NCBI GenBank assembly: GCA_021796435.1
Contig: JAJYXM010000016.1
Location: 1,367,580-1,431,579 of the forward strand
Origin: a bacterium
GTDB taxonomy: Bacteria; Patescibacteriota; Patescibacteriia; 2-12-FULL-60-25
DNA length: 64,000 nucleotides
Reading direction: 5' to 3'
Below the pieces are notes generated by a model, which saw nothing but the letters and a program-made list of their open reading frames with translations, had not been told where the DNA came from and searched no databases. A program made the position numbers and the translations under genes. This document shows, one piece after another, positions 45,738 through 52,738 of the stretch; the first letter of the stretch is position 1, and each line of letters starts with the position of its first letter.

Positions 45738-46534
45738 ATGTTTGGTTGGGTATTGGGGATTAATTCACTGGTTAGATTCTTTTTAGCTGTTGCGGTCTCG
45801 ATATCCTTGCCGGGGACGGTCGCGGTCTTGACGAAGGCCAGCGTCAGGATAGAGAAGATGAAAGCCTGGATCGTGCCGACGAAAAGCTCCAGGACCATGA
45901 AAGGCAGAGGCAGGACATAAGGCAAGAAGAAAGCGGCGATAAGCAAGAGCACTTCTCCGGCGAATACGTTACCGAACAGGCGGAAGGAGAATGAGATGAT
46001 GCGCACCGTCTCGGAGATCATCTCAAGCAGCCCCAGGACAAAATCCGTCGGACTGCGGAAATTGATGAAGCGCAGGATGAATCCCTTGAGGCCCAAAAAA
46101 TCTATGGAGAAATACTGGACAGAGATGACGGAGACGAGAGCCAGGGCCAACGTGGTGGTCAGGTCGCTGTTAGGTGAACGAAAGAGAGAGAGCCGTCCGG
46201 CCGATGTGGTGACATACAAGGCACCAAGGAATCCAGGCACCAGACCCAGCAGATTGGCCGTGACGATGAAGATGAAGAAGGTCAGGATGAGCGGCAGGAC
46301 TTTCTTGGAGATCCGCCTGTCTTGCGTGACCATATCGATCAGCTTGAGGGATTCGGCCACGATGACGCGCATGCCACGGACGAATATCCCGCCACGGCCT
46401 TGAGGGAAAAAATACGCGAGCATGGCCAAGCCAGACAAGAGGACGGTCACGACCAAACTGGTCAGGAACGTGTTGGTGATCCCCAGACCGAAAAAAGATA
46501 TCACGTATTCAGATTTAAGACCGAGGTTAAGCAT
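45734..46534 (-). CDS. atpB: ATP synthase a subunit
   Basis: Membrane stator with five to six hydrophobic segments. The conserved helix near the channel reads ISETVRIISFSFRLFGNVFAGEVLLLIAAFF, including the essential Arg in the SFRLFGN motif, and the C-terminal segment VGTIQAFIFSILTLAFV is typical. ATG at 46534 is chosen over the upstream TTG; no Shine-Dalgarno is visible. First gene of the operon atpBEFAGDC; divergent from the secreted-protein gene. Confidence 0.93.
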   Translation of the reverse strand: MLNLGLKSEYVISFFGLGITNTFLTSLVVTVLLSGLAMLAYFFPQGRGGIFVRGMRVIVAESLKLIDMVTQDRRISKKVLPLILTFFIFIVTANLLGLVPGFLGALYVTTSAGRLSLFRSPNSDLTTTLALALVSVISVQYFSIDFLGLKGFILRFINFRSPTDFVLGLLEMISETVRIISFSFRLFGNVFAGEVLLLIAAFFLPYVLPLPFMVLELFVGTIQAFIFSILTLAFVKTATVPGKDIETATAKKNLTSELIPNTQPNI

Positions 46535-46668
46535 GGAAAAATCTGTACATCGTAATCGCTTCAATAATACACCTCATGAAGCCAAGATGACAGGTCAGAT
46601 GAACGAATATCAAGCAGCTCGTGCGTAATATTCATAAAGGGCTGATAAACATGTATGATGCCGTCACT

Positions 46669-47454
46669 ATGAAAAGAATACTCACGGTTCTCTCGGCATT
46701 GGCCTTATTTTCGCTCACCGCAAACGGCGCCGCGGCCTCAGGGCAGTTATTGAAAAGCACGGGTTCAGAGGTCTATTTTTCCGACGGCCTGAAGCGTTAC
46801 GTGTTCCCGACCGAATCCGTCTACAACTCATGGTATAAGGATTTTTCCTCGATCCAGAACGCTAGCGACGACCAACTTGCGCTGTTGCCTTTCGGCGGGA
46901 GCGTGACGATGAAACCGGGGAGCCTGATAAAGATCCAGACTGATCCAAAGGTCTATGCGATTTCGCATTACGGCGTGCTGCACTGGATCACCAGCGAAGA
47001 GCTGGCGCAGCAACTCTATGGAGACAATTGGAACAAATCAGTCACCGACGTACCTGAAGCCTTTTTCACGGATTATAAGAGAGGCTATGACATCACATCC
47101 TCCAACCAGTACAGCCGACTGACGGAATCTTTCTTGCCGGATCCGGCCGAAAATATCCGGCCCACGGGTTTCAGCGCAGAAGCAGCGCCGCCCGATGGAT
47201 CAAAACCCGTGATCGTCATCACGGACCTGCCTGCGATGAACCAGATAACGCTGAACGTCTATGCAGCGACTTCCAGCACAGGAGCTACGGTTGTCGTGGA
47301 CGGTAAGAGCTTAGACGATACAGCTATGGCGCTATGCCCCTTGCAATCCTGCTCCCTGGTCGTACAGATCAATCAACCCGGATATATCACTGCGTTTACG
47401 CCGGTGGGCATGGGCTATGCGACTTCGAATTCCATCGTCGTGAGACCGGATTGA
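46669..47454 (+). CDS. Secreted protein of a CPR-typical family
   Basis: Signal peptide (MKRILTVLSALALFSLTANGAAA). The mature part has SEVYFSDGLKRYVFPTESVYNSWY, then a GGSVTMKPGSLIKIQTDPKVYAIS block, HWITSEELAQQLYGDNW and DVPEAFFTDYKRGYDI. This arrangement recurs in many Patescibacteria secreted proteins; its role is not known (cell envelope is a guess). The C-terminal ~85 residues look like a small beta domain. TATGAT (46654-46659) is 9 nt before the ATG, without Shine-Dalgarno. Confidence 0.75.
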   Translation: MKRILTVLSALALFSLTANGAAASGQLLKSTGSEVYFSDGLKRYVFPTESVYNSWYKDFSSIQNASDDQLALLPFGGSVTMKPGSLIKIQTDPKVYAISHYGVLHWITSEELAQQLYGDNWNKSVTDVPEAFFTDYKRGYDITSSNQYSRLTESFLPDPAENIRPTGFSAEAAPPDGSKPVIVITDLPAMNQITLNVYAATSSTGATVVVDGKSLDDTAMALCPLQSCSLVVQINQPGYITAFTPVGMGYATSNSIVVRPD

Positions 47455-47471
47455 GACGACTGGGTCAAGAA

Positions 47472-47503
47472 ACAAAAAACTGATCGACTGATCAGTTTTT
47501 TGT
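47472..47503. terminator. Bidirectional terminator
   Basis: ACAAAAAACTGATC-GACT-GATCAGTTTTTTGT between the convergent secreted-protein gene and efp. Confidence 0.85.
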
Positions 47504-47522
47504 CGGTCCTGAAAGAGAAAAC

Positions 47523-48086
47523 TTATTTCGCGCGTTCGACGTATTCGCCGGTGTCGGTATTGACGATAATCTCGTCTCCCTGGTTGATGAAAATCGGGAC
47601 GTTCACGATAAAACCGTTTTCGGTCTTGGCCTCCTTGGTGACGTTTCCGCTTGCGGTATCGCCTTTGACGGCAGGGGCAGTCTCGGCGACCTTGAACGTC
47701 ATCTTGCGCGGTAGTTGGAGGGCTATAGGTTGGCCTTCGTAGGTAGTCAGCGTGACTTCCATGCCTTCGCGCAGGTATTTGCCCTGGTCGCCGACATCCT
47801 CATCCGACATCGAGACCTGTTCGTAGGAGCCTGAATCCATGAAGGCATAGCCGGTCGCATCATGATACAGATATTGCATGTTGCGGTACTCCATCTCAAC
47901 CAGCTCGACGGATTCGGAGACCTTATAGGTCCTTTCCAAAGTCTTACCTGACTTCGGGTTCTTGACGCGACAGCGGACGAAAGCCGCACCTTTGCCTGGA
48001 TTGACATGCTGGAATTCAGTGACGACCCAAAGTTCGCCATTATCGCGGATGACGGCACCTTTCTTGATATCTGATGGGGAAGACAT
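47523..48086 (-). CDS. efp: Translation elongation factor P
   Basis: Relieves ribosome stalling at polyproline stretches. Three beta-barrel domains: KOW-like N-terminus (IKKGAVIRDNGELWVVTEFQHVNPGKGAAFVR), middle OB domain (YLYHDATGYAFMDSGSYEQV) and C-terminal OB domain (IFINQGDEIIVNTDTGEYVERA). Lys in NPGKGAAF is the residue that EpmA-type enzymes lysylate, and an EpmA-like gene is 1.3 kb away. 187 residues is normal. A heptamer repeat lies directly upstream. Confidence 0.95.
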   Translation of the reverse strand: MSSPSDIKKGAVIRDNGELWVVTEFQHVNPGKGAAFVRCRVKNPKSGKTLERTYKVSESVELVEMEYRNMQYLYHDATGYAFMDSGSYEQVSMSDEDVGDQGKYLREGMEVTLTTYEGQPIALQLPRKMTFKVAETAPAVKGDTASGNVTKEAKTENGFIVNVPIFINQGDEIIVNTDTGEYVERAK

Positions 48087-48091
48087 AATCG

Positions 48092-48126
48092 ATTACGAAT
48101 TACAAATTACGAATGACGAATTAAGG
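48092..48126. repeat. ATTACGA heptamer repeat upstream of efp
   Basis: Five tandem heptamers: ATTACGA ATTACAA ATTACGA ATGACGA ATTAAGG, directly upstream of the efp start. Confidence 0.7.
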
Positions 48127-48213
48127 ATGAACAACCATGACCTAATCAAATATTGGAGCGATTAAGCTGGCCAGAGTTTGCTTGAAAATCTGTTTTTCGT
48201 CAACCCCACAGAA

Positions 48214-48834
48214 TCAATCGAGCCTACGGTCGAACTTGTCCAAGATCGGGGCATAGCGCTTTTCCGCCGCGCTGAAGCCGGCTTCGTTAAAAGCTTTCTT
48301 CTGCGAGCCGAAAGTGCCGAACGCCCTATCAAGTACGACAAAGGTGATGCCGAAGTTGAGGAACATTCGTCCATCATCCGAAAGTTCCGTATGGTGGAGG
48401 AAGTGCCAGACTCGTCTTTGGGCGAACCATCTTTTGAGCAGGGTCTTTTCGAGCCAGAAGCCATCGATATGCATCGCGTCGTGGAGATAGTTATAGAAAA
48501 CCCAGATGTAGGAAAAAGACAGCAGGGCGAACAAGATCACGAAAGACCAAGCGACGTGCAGGAGCAACAGCGCGGACAGGATGATGCCGTAAAGTATCAG
48601 ACCTGGAACGATCCACTCCATGCCGATGCCGAGGATCGCATGACGATGCTTTACGGCCAGATGGTATCGACGATCCAGCATCGGCATCTTAGGACCGTAT
48701 ATCCGCATGTGGTGGATCATATGACTCGAGCTTAGATAGTCTATCTTCCCGCTGTGCAACAGGCGATGCAGCCAGTATCCTGAGCATTCGGCGAGGACGA
48801 TCGCCGTTACCGACCAAAACAATACATCGAGCAT
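48214..48834 (-). CDS. Fatty-acid-hydroxylase / sterol-desaturase-like membrane protein
   Basis: Membrane di-iron superfamily. Histidine clusters HRLLHSG, SSHMIHHMRIYG, HDAMH and HFLHH are in the expected order, with hydrophobic segments between them (~1-15, ~75-110). Members hydroxylate or desaturate lipids or carotenoids; the substrate here is unknown. 206 residues. A TTTAAT/TAATAC box ends 6-8 nt before the ATG, with no Shine-Dalgarno. Confidence 0.8.
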   Translation of the reverse strand: MLDVLFWSVTAIVLAECSGYWLHRLLHSGKIDYLSSSHMIHHMRIYGPKMPMLDRRYHLAVKHRHAILGIGMEWIVPGLILYGIILSALLLLHVAWSFVILFALLSFSYIWVFYNYLHDAMHIDGFWLEKTLLKRWFAQRRVWHFLHHTELSDDGRMFLNFGITFVVLDRAFGTFGSQKKAFNEAGFSAAEKRYAPILDKFDRRLD

Positions 48835-48905
48835 ATGTTCGTATTAAACATGTCGCGATTATGCAGCGCAAGAAGTCGGTCGTAGCCGAAATCAAAACAC
48901 AAACA

Positions 48906-48943
48906 AAAAAGAATACGACGCGCCTCATCGATGGCGCGTCGCT
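48906..48943 (-). terminator. Terminator of the 48957 gene
   Basis: Minus strand CGACGCGCC-ATCGATGA-GGCGCGTCG stem, then TATTCTTTTTT. Confidence 0.8.
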
Positions 48944-48956
48944 TGGATGAAAGGGC

Positions 48957-49352
48957 TTAGGCAGCCGGAGGCACGGGAAGGATCGCCTCAAGATAGGCTT
49001 CAGCCAGCGCCTGCATATCAGCAAGGCGAGGATCTTCTTCGAAGTTGCTTGCGGTGCCCCAGGTGTACTCCGGTTCGAAAGGCTCGAAGTGCCTGCTTTT
49101 GACGTAACCAAGCTCCCGCAGATGAAAGAGGCCCTGGATATACTCCTGTTCGGGACCTGGGTGAGCCATGAACTGCAGGGCGACGCTGTTGCGCTGCGCG
49201 GCGAGCCGCGTGACGACTTCAGCAAACTCACGGCCGCTGTATGGCAGAAGTAGCGTCTCGCGCGGTATGCGCATGATGTCATGCGGCACCGCGTCAATCA
49301 CGCAGTTGAAGAACTCCATCAGCAATGCAGCACGCTCATTCCTGTCCATCAT
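48957..49352 (-). CDS. Unknown soluble protein (131 aa)
   Basis: Not recognised. GGGAGGTGATT 3-5 nt before the ATG is an unusually complete Shine-Dalgarno, as in the GC-rich accessory genes. Mostly helical by composition: RNERAALLMEFFNCVIDAVPHDIMRIPRETLLLPYSGREFAEVV, then DPRLADMQALAEAYLEAIL at the end. No signal peptide or membrane segment. A strong terminator follows. Single-gene unit. Confidence 0.65.
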   Translation of the reverse strand: MMDRNERAALLMEFFNCVIDAVPHDIMRIPRETLLLPYSGREFAEVVTRLAAQRNSVALQFMAHPGPEQEYIQGLFHLRELGYVKSRHFEPFEPEYTWGTASNFEEDPRLADMQALAEAYLEAILPVPPAA

Positions 49353-49431
49353 CCGAATCACCTCCCTTACCAATGTACGCCGCCAACCTACCCGAAATAC
49401 CCCCTGAACGCAAGCTTCAAAAATAAGACGC

Positions 49432-50502
49432 TCAAGAGAACCGTTCGCGCGCCGAAGCTGGCAAGATGTCGTTTATGGAAGATGAGCCTGTCAGAAGCAT
49501 GACGAAACGGTCGACGCCGAAAGCGATTCCAGCTGCGTCTCCCATCTTAGGCAAGGCGGAGATGAATTTCTCGTCGATGGGCCAAGTCTTTTTCCCCTGA
49601 CTACGACGCAACTCCTGCTCTTCCTCGAAGCGCCTATGTTGTTCCTCCGGGTCGGAAAGTTCGGCAAAACCGTTAGCCAGTTCCAAGTCTCCGATATACA
49701 GCTCGACGCGGTCAGCCCAGCGCGGATTGTCGCTCGACTTGCGCGCAAGCGCGGCCATGGATGCTGGATATCGATAAAGGAAGGTCGGGGCAGGCGTACC
49801 GCGTACCGCGTACCGCGTACTTTCTGACCAGCCGAGATGCGGTTCGATTTCGGAAAGGAAGATCTTGAAGTACAGATCATCCCAAGTATCGTCATCCGAA
49901 ACGCTTTGGTCGTGTTCACGACAGGCCCGAGCCATGGCTTCGCGATCTTCGAGAAGTGATGCGAGCTCGATGCCGGCATATTCGCGCCAGGCTTCTTCGA
50001 CCGTGAGGCGACGGAATGGGCTAGGCGGTAGGTTGTAGGTGGTAGACGGTAGCGATGAGGCGACGAAGCGAATCAAATCTTCGGTATCGCGCATCAGGTC
50101 TTCAAGGCCAGAATCCCGGCGATACCATTCGAGCAATAAAAATTCGGGATCATGCGTGCCGTCCCAAGGCTCCTCGTTGCGGAAACACGGGCCGAGGTCG
50201 TAAATCCTGTCGAAACCCTCAGCCAACAGGCGTTTCATCATGTACTCCGGGGAGGTAATCAGGGCAGCGGGCAGCTCGTCGTACCGCGTACCACGAACCG
50301 CGTCCTTATTGGACGAGGCGTCAGCTGTATGCGGTATGCCGTTTGCAGTACGTACCCTGGTCCAGAAGGGCTCAAGATACGGTTCCTGACCTGGGAGCCC
50401 GACCAGGCGCGGAGTATGCATCTCCAAAAAATCACGTTCATCGAACCAGCGGCGGATGAGCTTGATGATAGCGGAACGGGTCTGGAGTTTTACGAAATCC
50501 AT
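49432..50502 (-). CDS. epmA: EpmA/GenX-like EF-P lysyl ligase
   Basis: Class II lysyl-tRNA-synthetase core without an anticodon-binding domain, which in EpmA lysylates EF-P. Motif 1 FLEMHTPRLVGLPGQEPYLEPF, motif 2 FRNEEPWDGTHDPEFLLLEWY, and motif 3 GIAFGVDRFVMLL are present; SPEYMMKRLLAEG is also typical. It is 356 residues, ~30 longer than E. coli EpmA, and the extra residues are largely encoded by heptamer repeats at four places (RTANGIPHTA, DAVRGTRY, LPSTTYNLPP, RYAVRGTPA). No epmB gene is seen in this window. Confidence 0.88.
   Translation of the reverse strand: MDFVKLQTRSAIIKLIRRWFDERDFLEMHTPRLVGLPGQEPYLEPFWTRVRTANGIPHTADASSNKDAVRGTRYDELPAALITSPEYMMKRLLAEGFDRIYDLGPCFRNEEPWDGTHDPEFLLLEWYRRDSGLEDLMRDTEDLIRFVASSLPSTTYNLPPSPFRRLTVEEAWREYAGIELASLLEDREAMARACREHDQSVSDDDTWDDLYFKIFLSEIEPHLGWSESTRYAVRGTPAPTFLYRYPASMAALARKSSDNPRWADRVELYIGDLELANGFAELSDPEEQHRRFEEEQELRRSQGKKTWPIDEKFISALPKMGDAAGIAFGVDRFVMLLTGSSSINDILPASARERFS
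49794..49818. repeat. GTACCGC heptamer repeat in epmA
   Basis: Three perfect GTACCGC units plus GTAC, in frame, coding RYAVRGT. Confidence 0.8.
50018..50052. repeat. CTACCNC heptamer repeat in epmA
   Basis: Minus strand CTACCGT CTACCAC CTACAAC CTACCGC CTAGCCC, coding LPSTTYNLPPSP. Confidence 0.75.
50281..50305. repeat. GTACCGC heptamer repeat in epmA (second)
   Basis: GTACCGC GTACCAC GAACCGC GTCC, coding DAVRGTRY. Confidence 0.75.
50327..50354. repeat. Diverged heptamer repeat in epmA
   Basis: GTATGCG GTATGCC GTTTGCA GTACGTA, 7-bp period, coding part of RTANGIPHTA. Confidence 0.6.
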
Positions 50503-50535
50503 AAATCAAAAACAGCGCACAGCTCAAACACGACT

Positions 50536-51096
50536 TCAGGTAAAATTTTTCCACATCTGGCTGGCGCGGGGACGCATGTCGCCCACATATTTGTTGCCGG
50601 CCGCAGATGAATATGGTTTATCGCACTTAGATGATAAGCGCTCAAAAGCCATCTGAGCTATGGGCATCTTGTAATACAGGAGGATCGGCATGTTGGCGGT
50701 GTTATGGAGCTCAAGCGTCATCTTGAGCGAATTTCCCGGATCCAAGAACCCAGCCGTCACGTGAATCAGCACACCCATGCGGCCGACCGAACTCTTGCCC
50801 TCTAGACGCCCGACCATATCGTCAGTCACGCCGGTGGTCTCGTAGATCATACCCAAAGCGAAACCGCCTGGATGGAGCACGAAGGGACGGTCCTCGTCTA
50901 TCTCGACCTCGTCCATCAGAGAATCAATGGGCTTCTTCGGATCTATGACATGGCAACGATGGGTGTTATAGACCAAAAAATGTTTATCCAAGTGAAGGTC
51001 TACGGAGGCTGGCTGGAGCATCCTCTCCTCGAACGGATCGATGAATATCTCCTTATTCTCTAGCGCCTTAAGGATATCGTGGTCAGATAGGATCAT
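50536..51096 (-). CDS. dcd: dCTP deaminase
   Basis: Trimeric enzyme of the dUTPase superfamily that makes dUTP from dCTP for dTMP synthesis. Motifs: MLQPASVDLHLDKHF, LHPGGFALGMIYETTGV, LEGKSSVGRMGVLIHVTAGFLDPG (catalytic Glu region and Ser-Ser-Arg), ELHNTANMPILLYYKMPIAQMAF. 186 residues is normal. TATAAT precedes the ATG by about 15 nt on the minus strand. Whether it is the mono- or bifunctional type cannot be settled by eye. Confidence 0.93.
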   Translation of the reverse strand: MILSDHDILKALENKEIFIDPFEERMLQPASVDLHLDKHFLVYNTHRCHVIDPKKPIDSLMDEVEIDEDRPFVLHPGGFALGMIYETTGVTDDMVGRLEGKSSVGRMGVLIHVTAGFLDPGNSLKMTLELHNTANMPILLYYKMPIAQMAFERLSSKCDKPYSSAAGNKYVGDMRPRASQMWKNFT

Positions 51097-51203
51097 AAGC
51101 TTATGAGCATATTATACGAATAACGAAAAAACGCAAAAGGACGGACACGAGTGTCCGCCCTTACGGCAAGGGCGCGACCGAGCGCGCCCTTACGTTATAC
51201 TTT

Positions 51204-51431
51204 TTACTGCACCAGGTATGGCAGCAGGGCCATGAACCTAGCGCGCTTGATGGCTGTCGAGAGCTTGCGCTGGTGCCACATGCACACGCCGGAGCGCTTG
51301 CGCGGGACTATCTTGCCGAATGACGACAAGTAACGGCGCAACATGTTGGTGTCTTTGTAGTTGATCTCCTTGGCGCCTGACTGACAGAAGGCGCACTGTC
51401 TCTTCTTGGTCTTGGTGTTGGTGGTCGGCAT
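51204..51431 (-). CDS. rpsR: Ribosomal protein bS18
   Basis: Small-subunit protein partnering with bS6. Contains CAFC, INYKDTNMLRRYLSSFGKIVPRKRSGVC and HQRKLSTAIKRARFMALLPY, diagnostic for bS18. 75 residues. Last gene of rpsF-ssb-rpsR, the usual bacterial order, 8 bp after ssb. The three Cys residues (CAFC, GVC) may bind zinc, as in bS18 of the Cys-containing type. Confidence 0.96.
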   Translation of the reverse strand: MPTTNTKTKKRQCAFCQSGAKEINYKDTNMLRRYLSSFGKIVPRKRSGVCMWHQRKLSTAIKRARFMALLPYLVQ

Positions 51432-51439
51432 ATGTCGGT

Positions 51440-51865
51440 TTAAAACGGTATGTCCTCAACCTTGATTTCCTGATCGCCGATGCCTTGATCGACCGTACCG
51501 GACGGCGCAGCTGCGTCGCGCGGCGCTCCGCCCTGGGGCGGACGATCGAGCAGGATGACGTTTTCGGCGACTATCTCGGTGCGCTGGCGCTTGCTTCCGT
51601 CCTGCGCTTCCCATTCACGTGTCTGCAGACGACCTTCGACATAGACCTTGCGGCCTTTGGCCAAGTACTGGCTACAGATGTCTGCCAATTTACCCCAAGC
51701 GACGATAGGATGGAATTCGCTGCGTTCCTGACGCTGGCCCTGCGCATCCGTCCACTGGGAGGAAGTGGCGACACTGAAGTTGCACACGTTCTGGCCGGTG
51801 TTCGTGACGCGCGATTCAGGATCGCGTGTCAGGTTACCGATGATAGTTGCGCGGTTAAGATTCAT
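51440..51865 (-). CDS. ssb: Single-stranded DNA-binding protein
   Basis: OB-fold: MNLNRATIIGNLTRDPESRVTNTGQNVCNFSVAT, HPIVAWGKLADICSQYLAKGRKVYVEGRL, with the acidic C-terminal tail ending DIPF that recruits repair and replication partners. 141 residues. Operon position between rpsF and rpsR is the classical arrangement. Confidence 0.96.
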   Translation of the reverse strand: MNLNRATIIGNLTRDPESRVTNTGQNVCNFSVATSSQWTDAQGQRQERSEFHPIVAWGKLADICSQYLAKGRKVYVEGRLQTREWEAQDGSKRQRTEIVAENVILLDRPPQGGAPRDAAAPSGTVDQGIGDQEIKVEDIPF

Positions 51866-51880
51866 ACCTTTTGTTTGTTA

Positions 51881-52444
51881 TTATACTTCGTCCTTCAGGG
51901 CTGTGTTAATCTTCTTCTCCAGCTCCTCGGCGCTCAACCCTTCGGCTTCGGTACCCTCCGCGGCTTCATTTACTTCCTCTTCCTTGCCGGATTCCAGGGC
52001 GGCGACGCCGGACTTGATGTCAGCGGCTGCCTTGGTCTTGTCGCCTGACTCCTCGCGGCCACGCCGTTGGCGCTCTTCACGCGCATCGAGTTTGGCGTCC
52101 ACATTCACCTCGGTGAACTGCACGAGGTCGAATTTGCCGTTGCCGACTTCGTCAGCGCGCACGATGAGGTGGCGCAAGACGTCGGATGAAAGGCGCAGCG
52201 CATCGTTGATGCGTGCCATGGCCTGCGTGTCTGAATTAAAGCGCACCATGACGTAGTGTCCGTAACGCTGGTGCTTGATCGGATAGGCAAAACGGAACTT
52301 GCCTAACCTGTCGGTGGAGGTGATCGTGGCTCCGCTCTTCTCGAGCAGTTCCTTGATCCGTCCCTCGACGCTTCCCATCTCTTCGTCCGTGAAGGTCGCG
52401 GAGATGATGTAAAGAAGTTCGTATTCGCGAATTCTTTCGTCCAT
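51881..52444 (-). CDS. rpsF: Ribosomal protein bS6 with acidic C-terminal extension
   Basis: bS6 fold in residues ~1-100: YELLYIISATFTDEEMGSVEGRIKELL, IKHQRYGHYVMVRFN, LRHLIVRADEVGN. Residues ~110-187 are a low-complexity extension rich in E, D, A and K, absent from standard ~95-residue bS6 proteins (in E. coli only a short Glu tail). First gene of the operon, starting ~100 nt after its promoter. Confidence 0.94.
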   Translation of the reverse strand: MDERIREYELLYIISATFTDEEMGSVEGRIKELLEKSGATITSTDRLGKFRFAYPIKHQRYGHYVMVRFNSDTQAMARINDALRLSSDVLRHLIVRADEVGNGKFDLVQFTEVNVDAKLDAREERQRRGREESGDKTKAAADIKSGVAALESGKEEEVNEAAEGTEAEGLSAEELEKKINTALKDEV

Positions 52445-52547
52445 ATGTACATAGGATGTCCCCGGTCTTTCCGGAGCGCTCCGCTGACCGTTTCCTTAAG
52501 AAAACGGGACGGAACATGGCCACCCATGCTTAATAATTAGTGGGTTG

Positions 52548-52576
52548 AGATTAAAGGAAAACGGGATTTTAGTCAA
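52548..52576 (-). promoter_or_regulatory. Promoter of rpsF-ssb-rpsR
   Basis: Minus strand TTGACT (52571-52576), 17-bp spacer, TAATCT (52548-52553). The ~95-nt leader may hold an S6:S18 control site, but I could not place the motif with confidence. Confidence 0.7.
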
Positions 52577-52627
52577 CCCCGGGGCTGGGTCGGCGGAGGA
52601 CGTACGGCATTTCGAAAGACCAAATTT

Positions 52628-52663
52628 GAAAACGCCTGCAGCTGGTTGCCGAAGGCGTTTTTC
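52628..52663. terminator. Terminator downstream of the 52739 gene
   Basis: GAAAACGCC ... GGCGTTTTTC stem with 17-nt loop. On the minus strand it lies 75 bp after the coiled-coil gene; just before it are the repeats TGTCACCGTGGAAAA at 52696 and 52737. Confidence 0.6.
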
Positions 52664-52738
52664 AGATTAGAGTATCCCGCGCGAGGCGGGATGAGTTGTC
52701 ACCGTGGAAAAAGAGGCTTTTTTAGGGCCTTAGGGATG

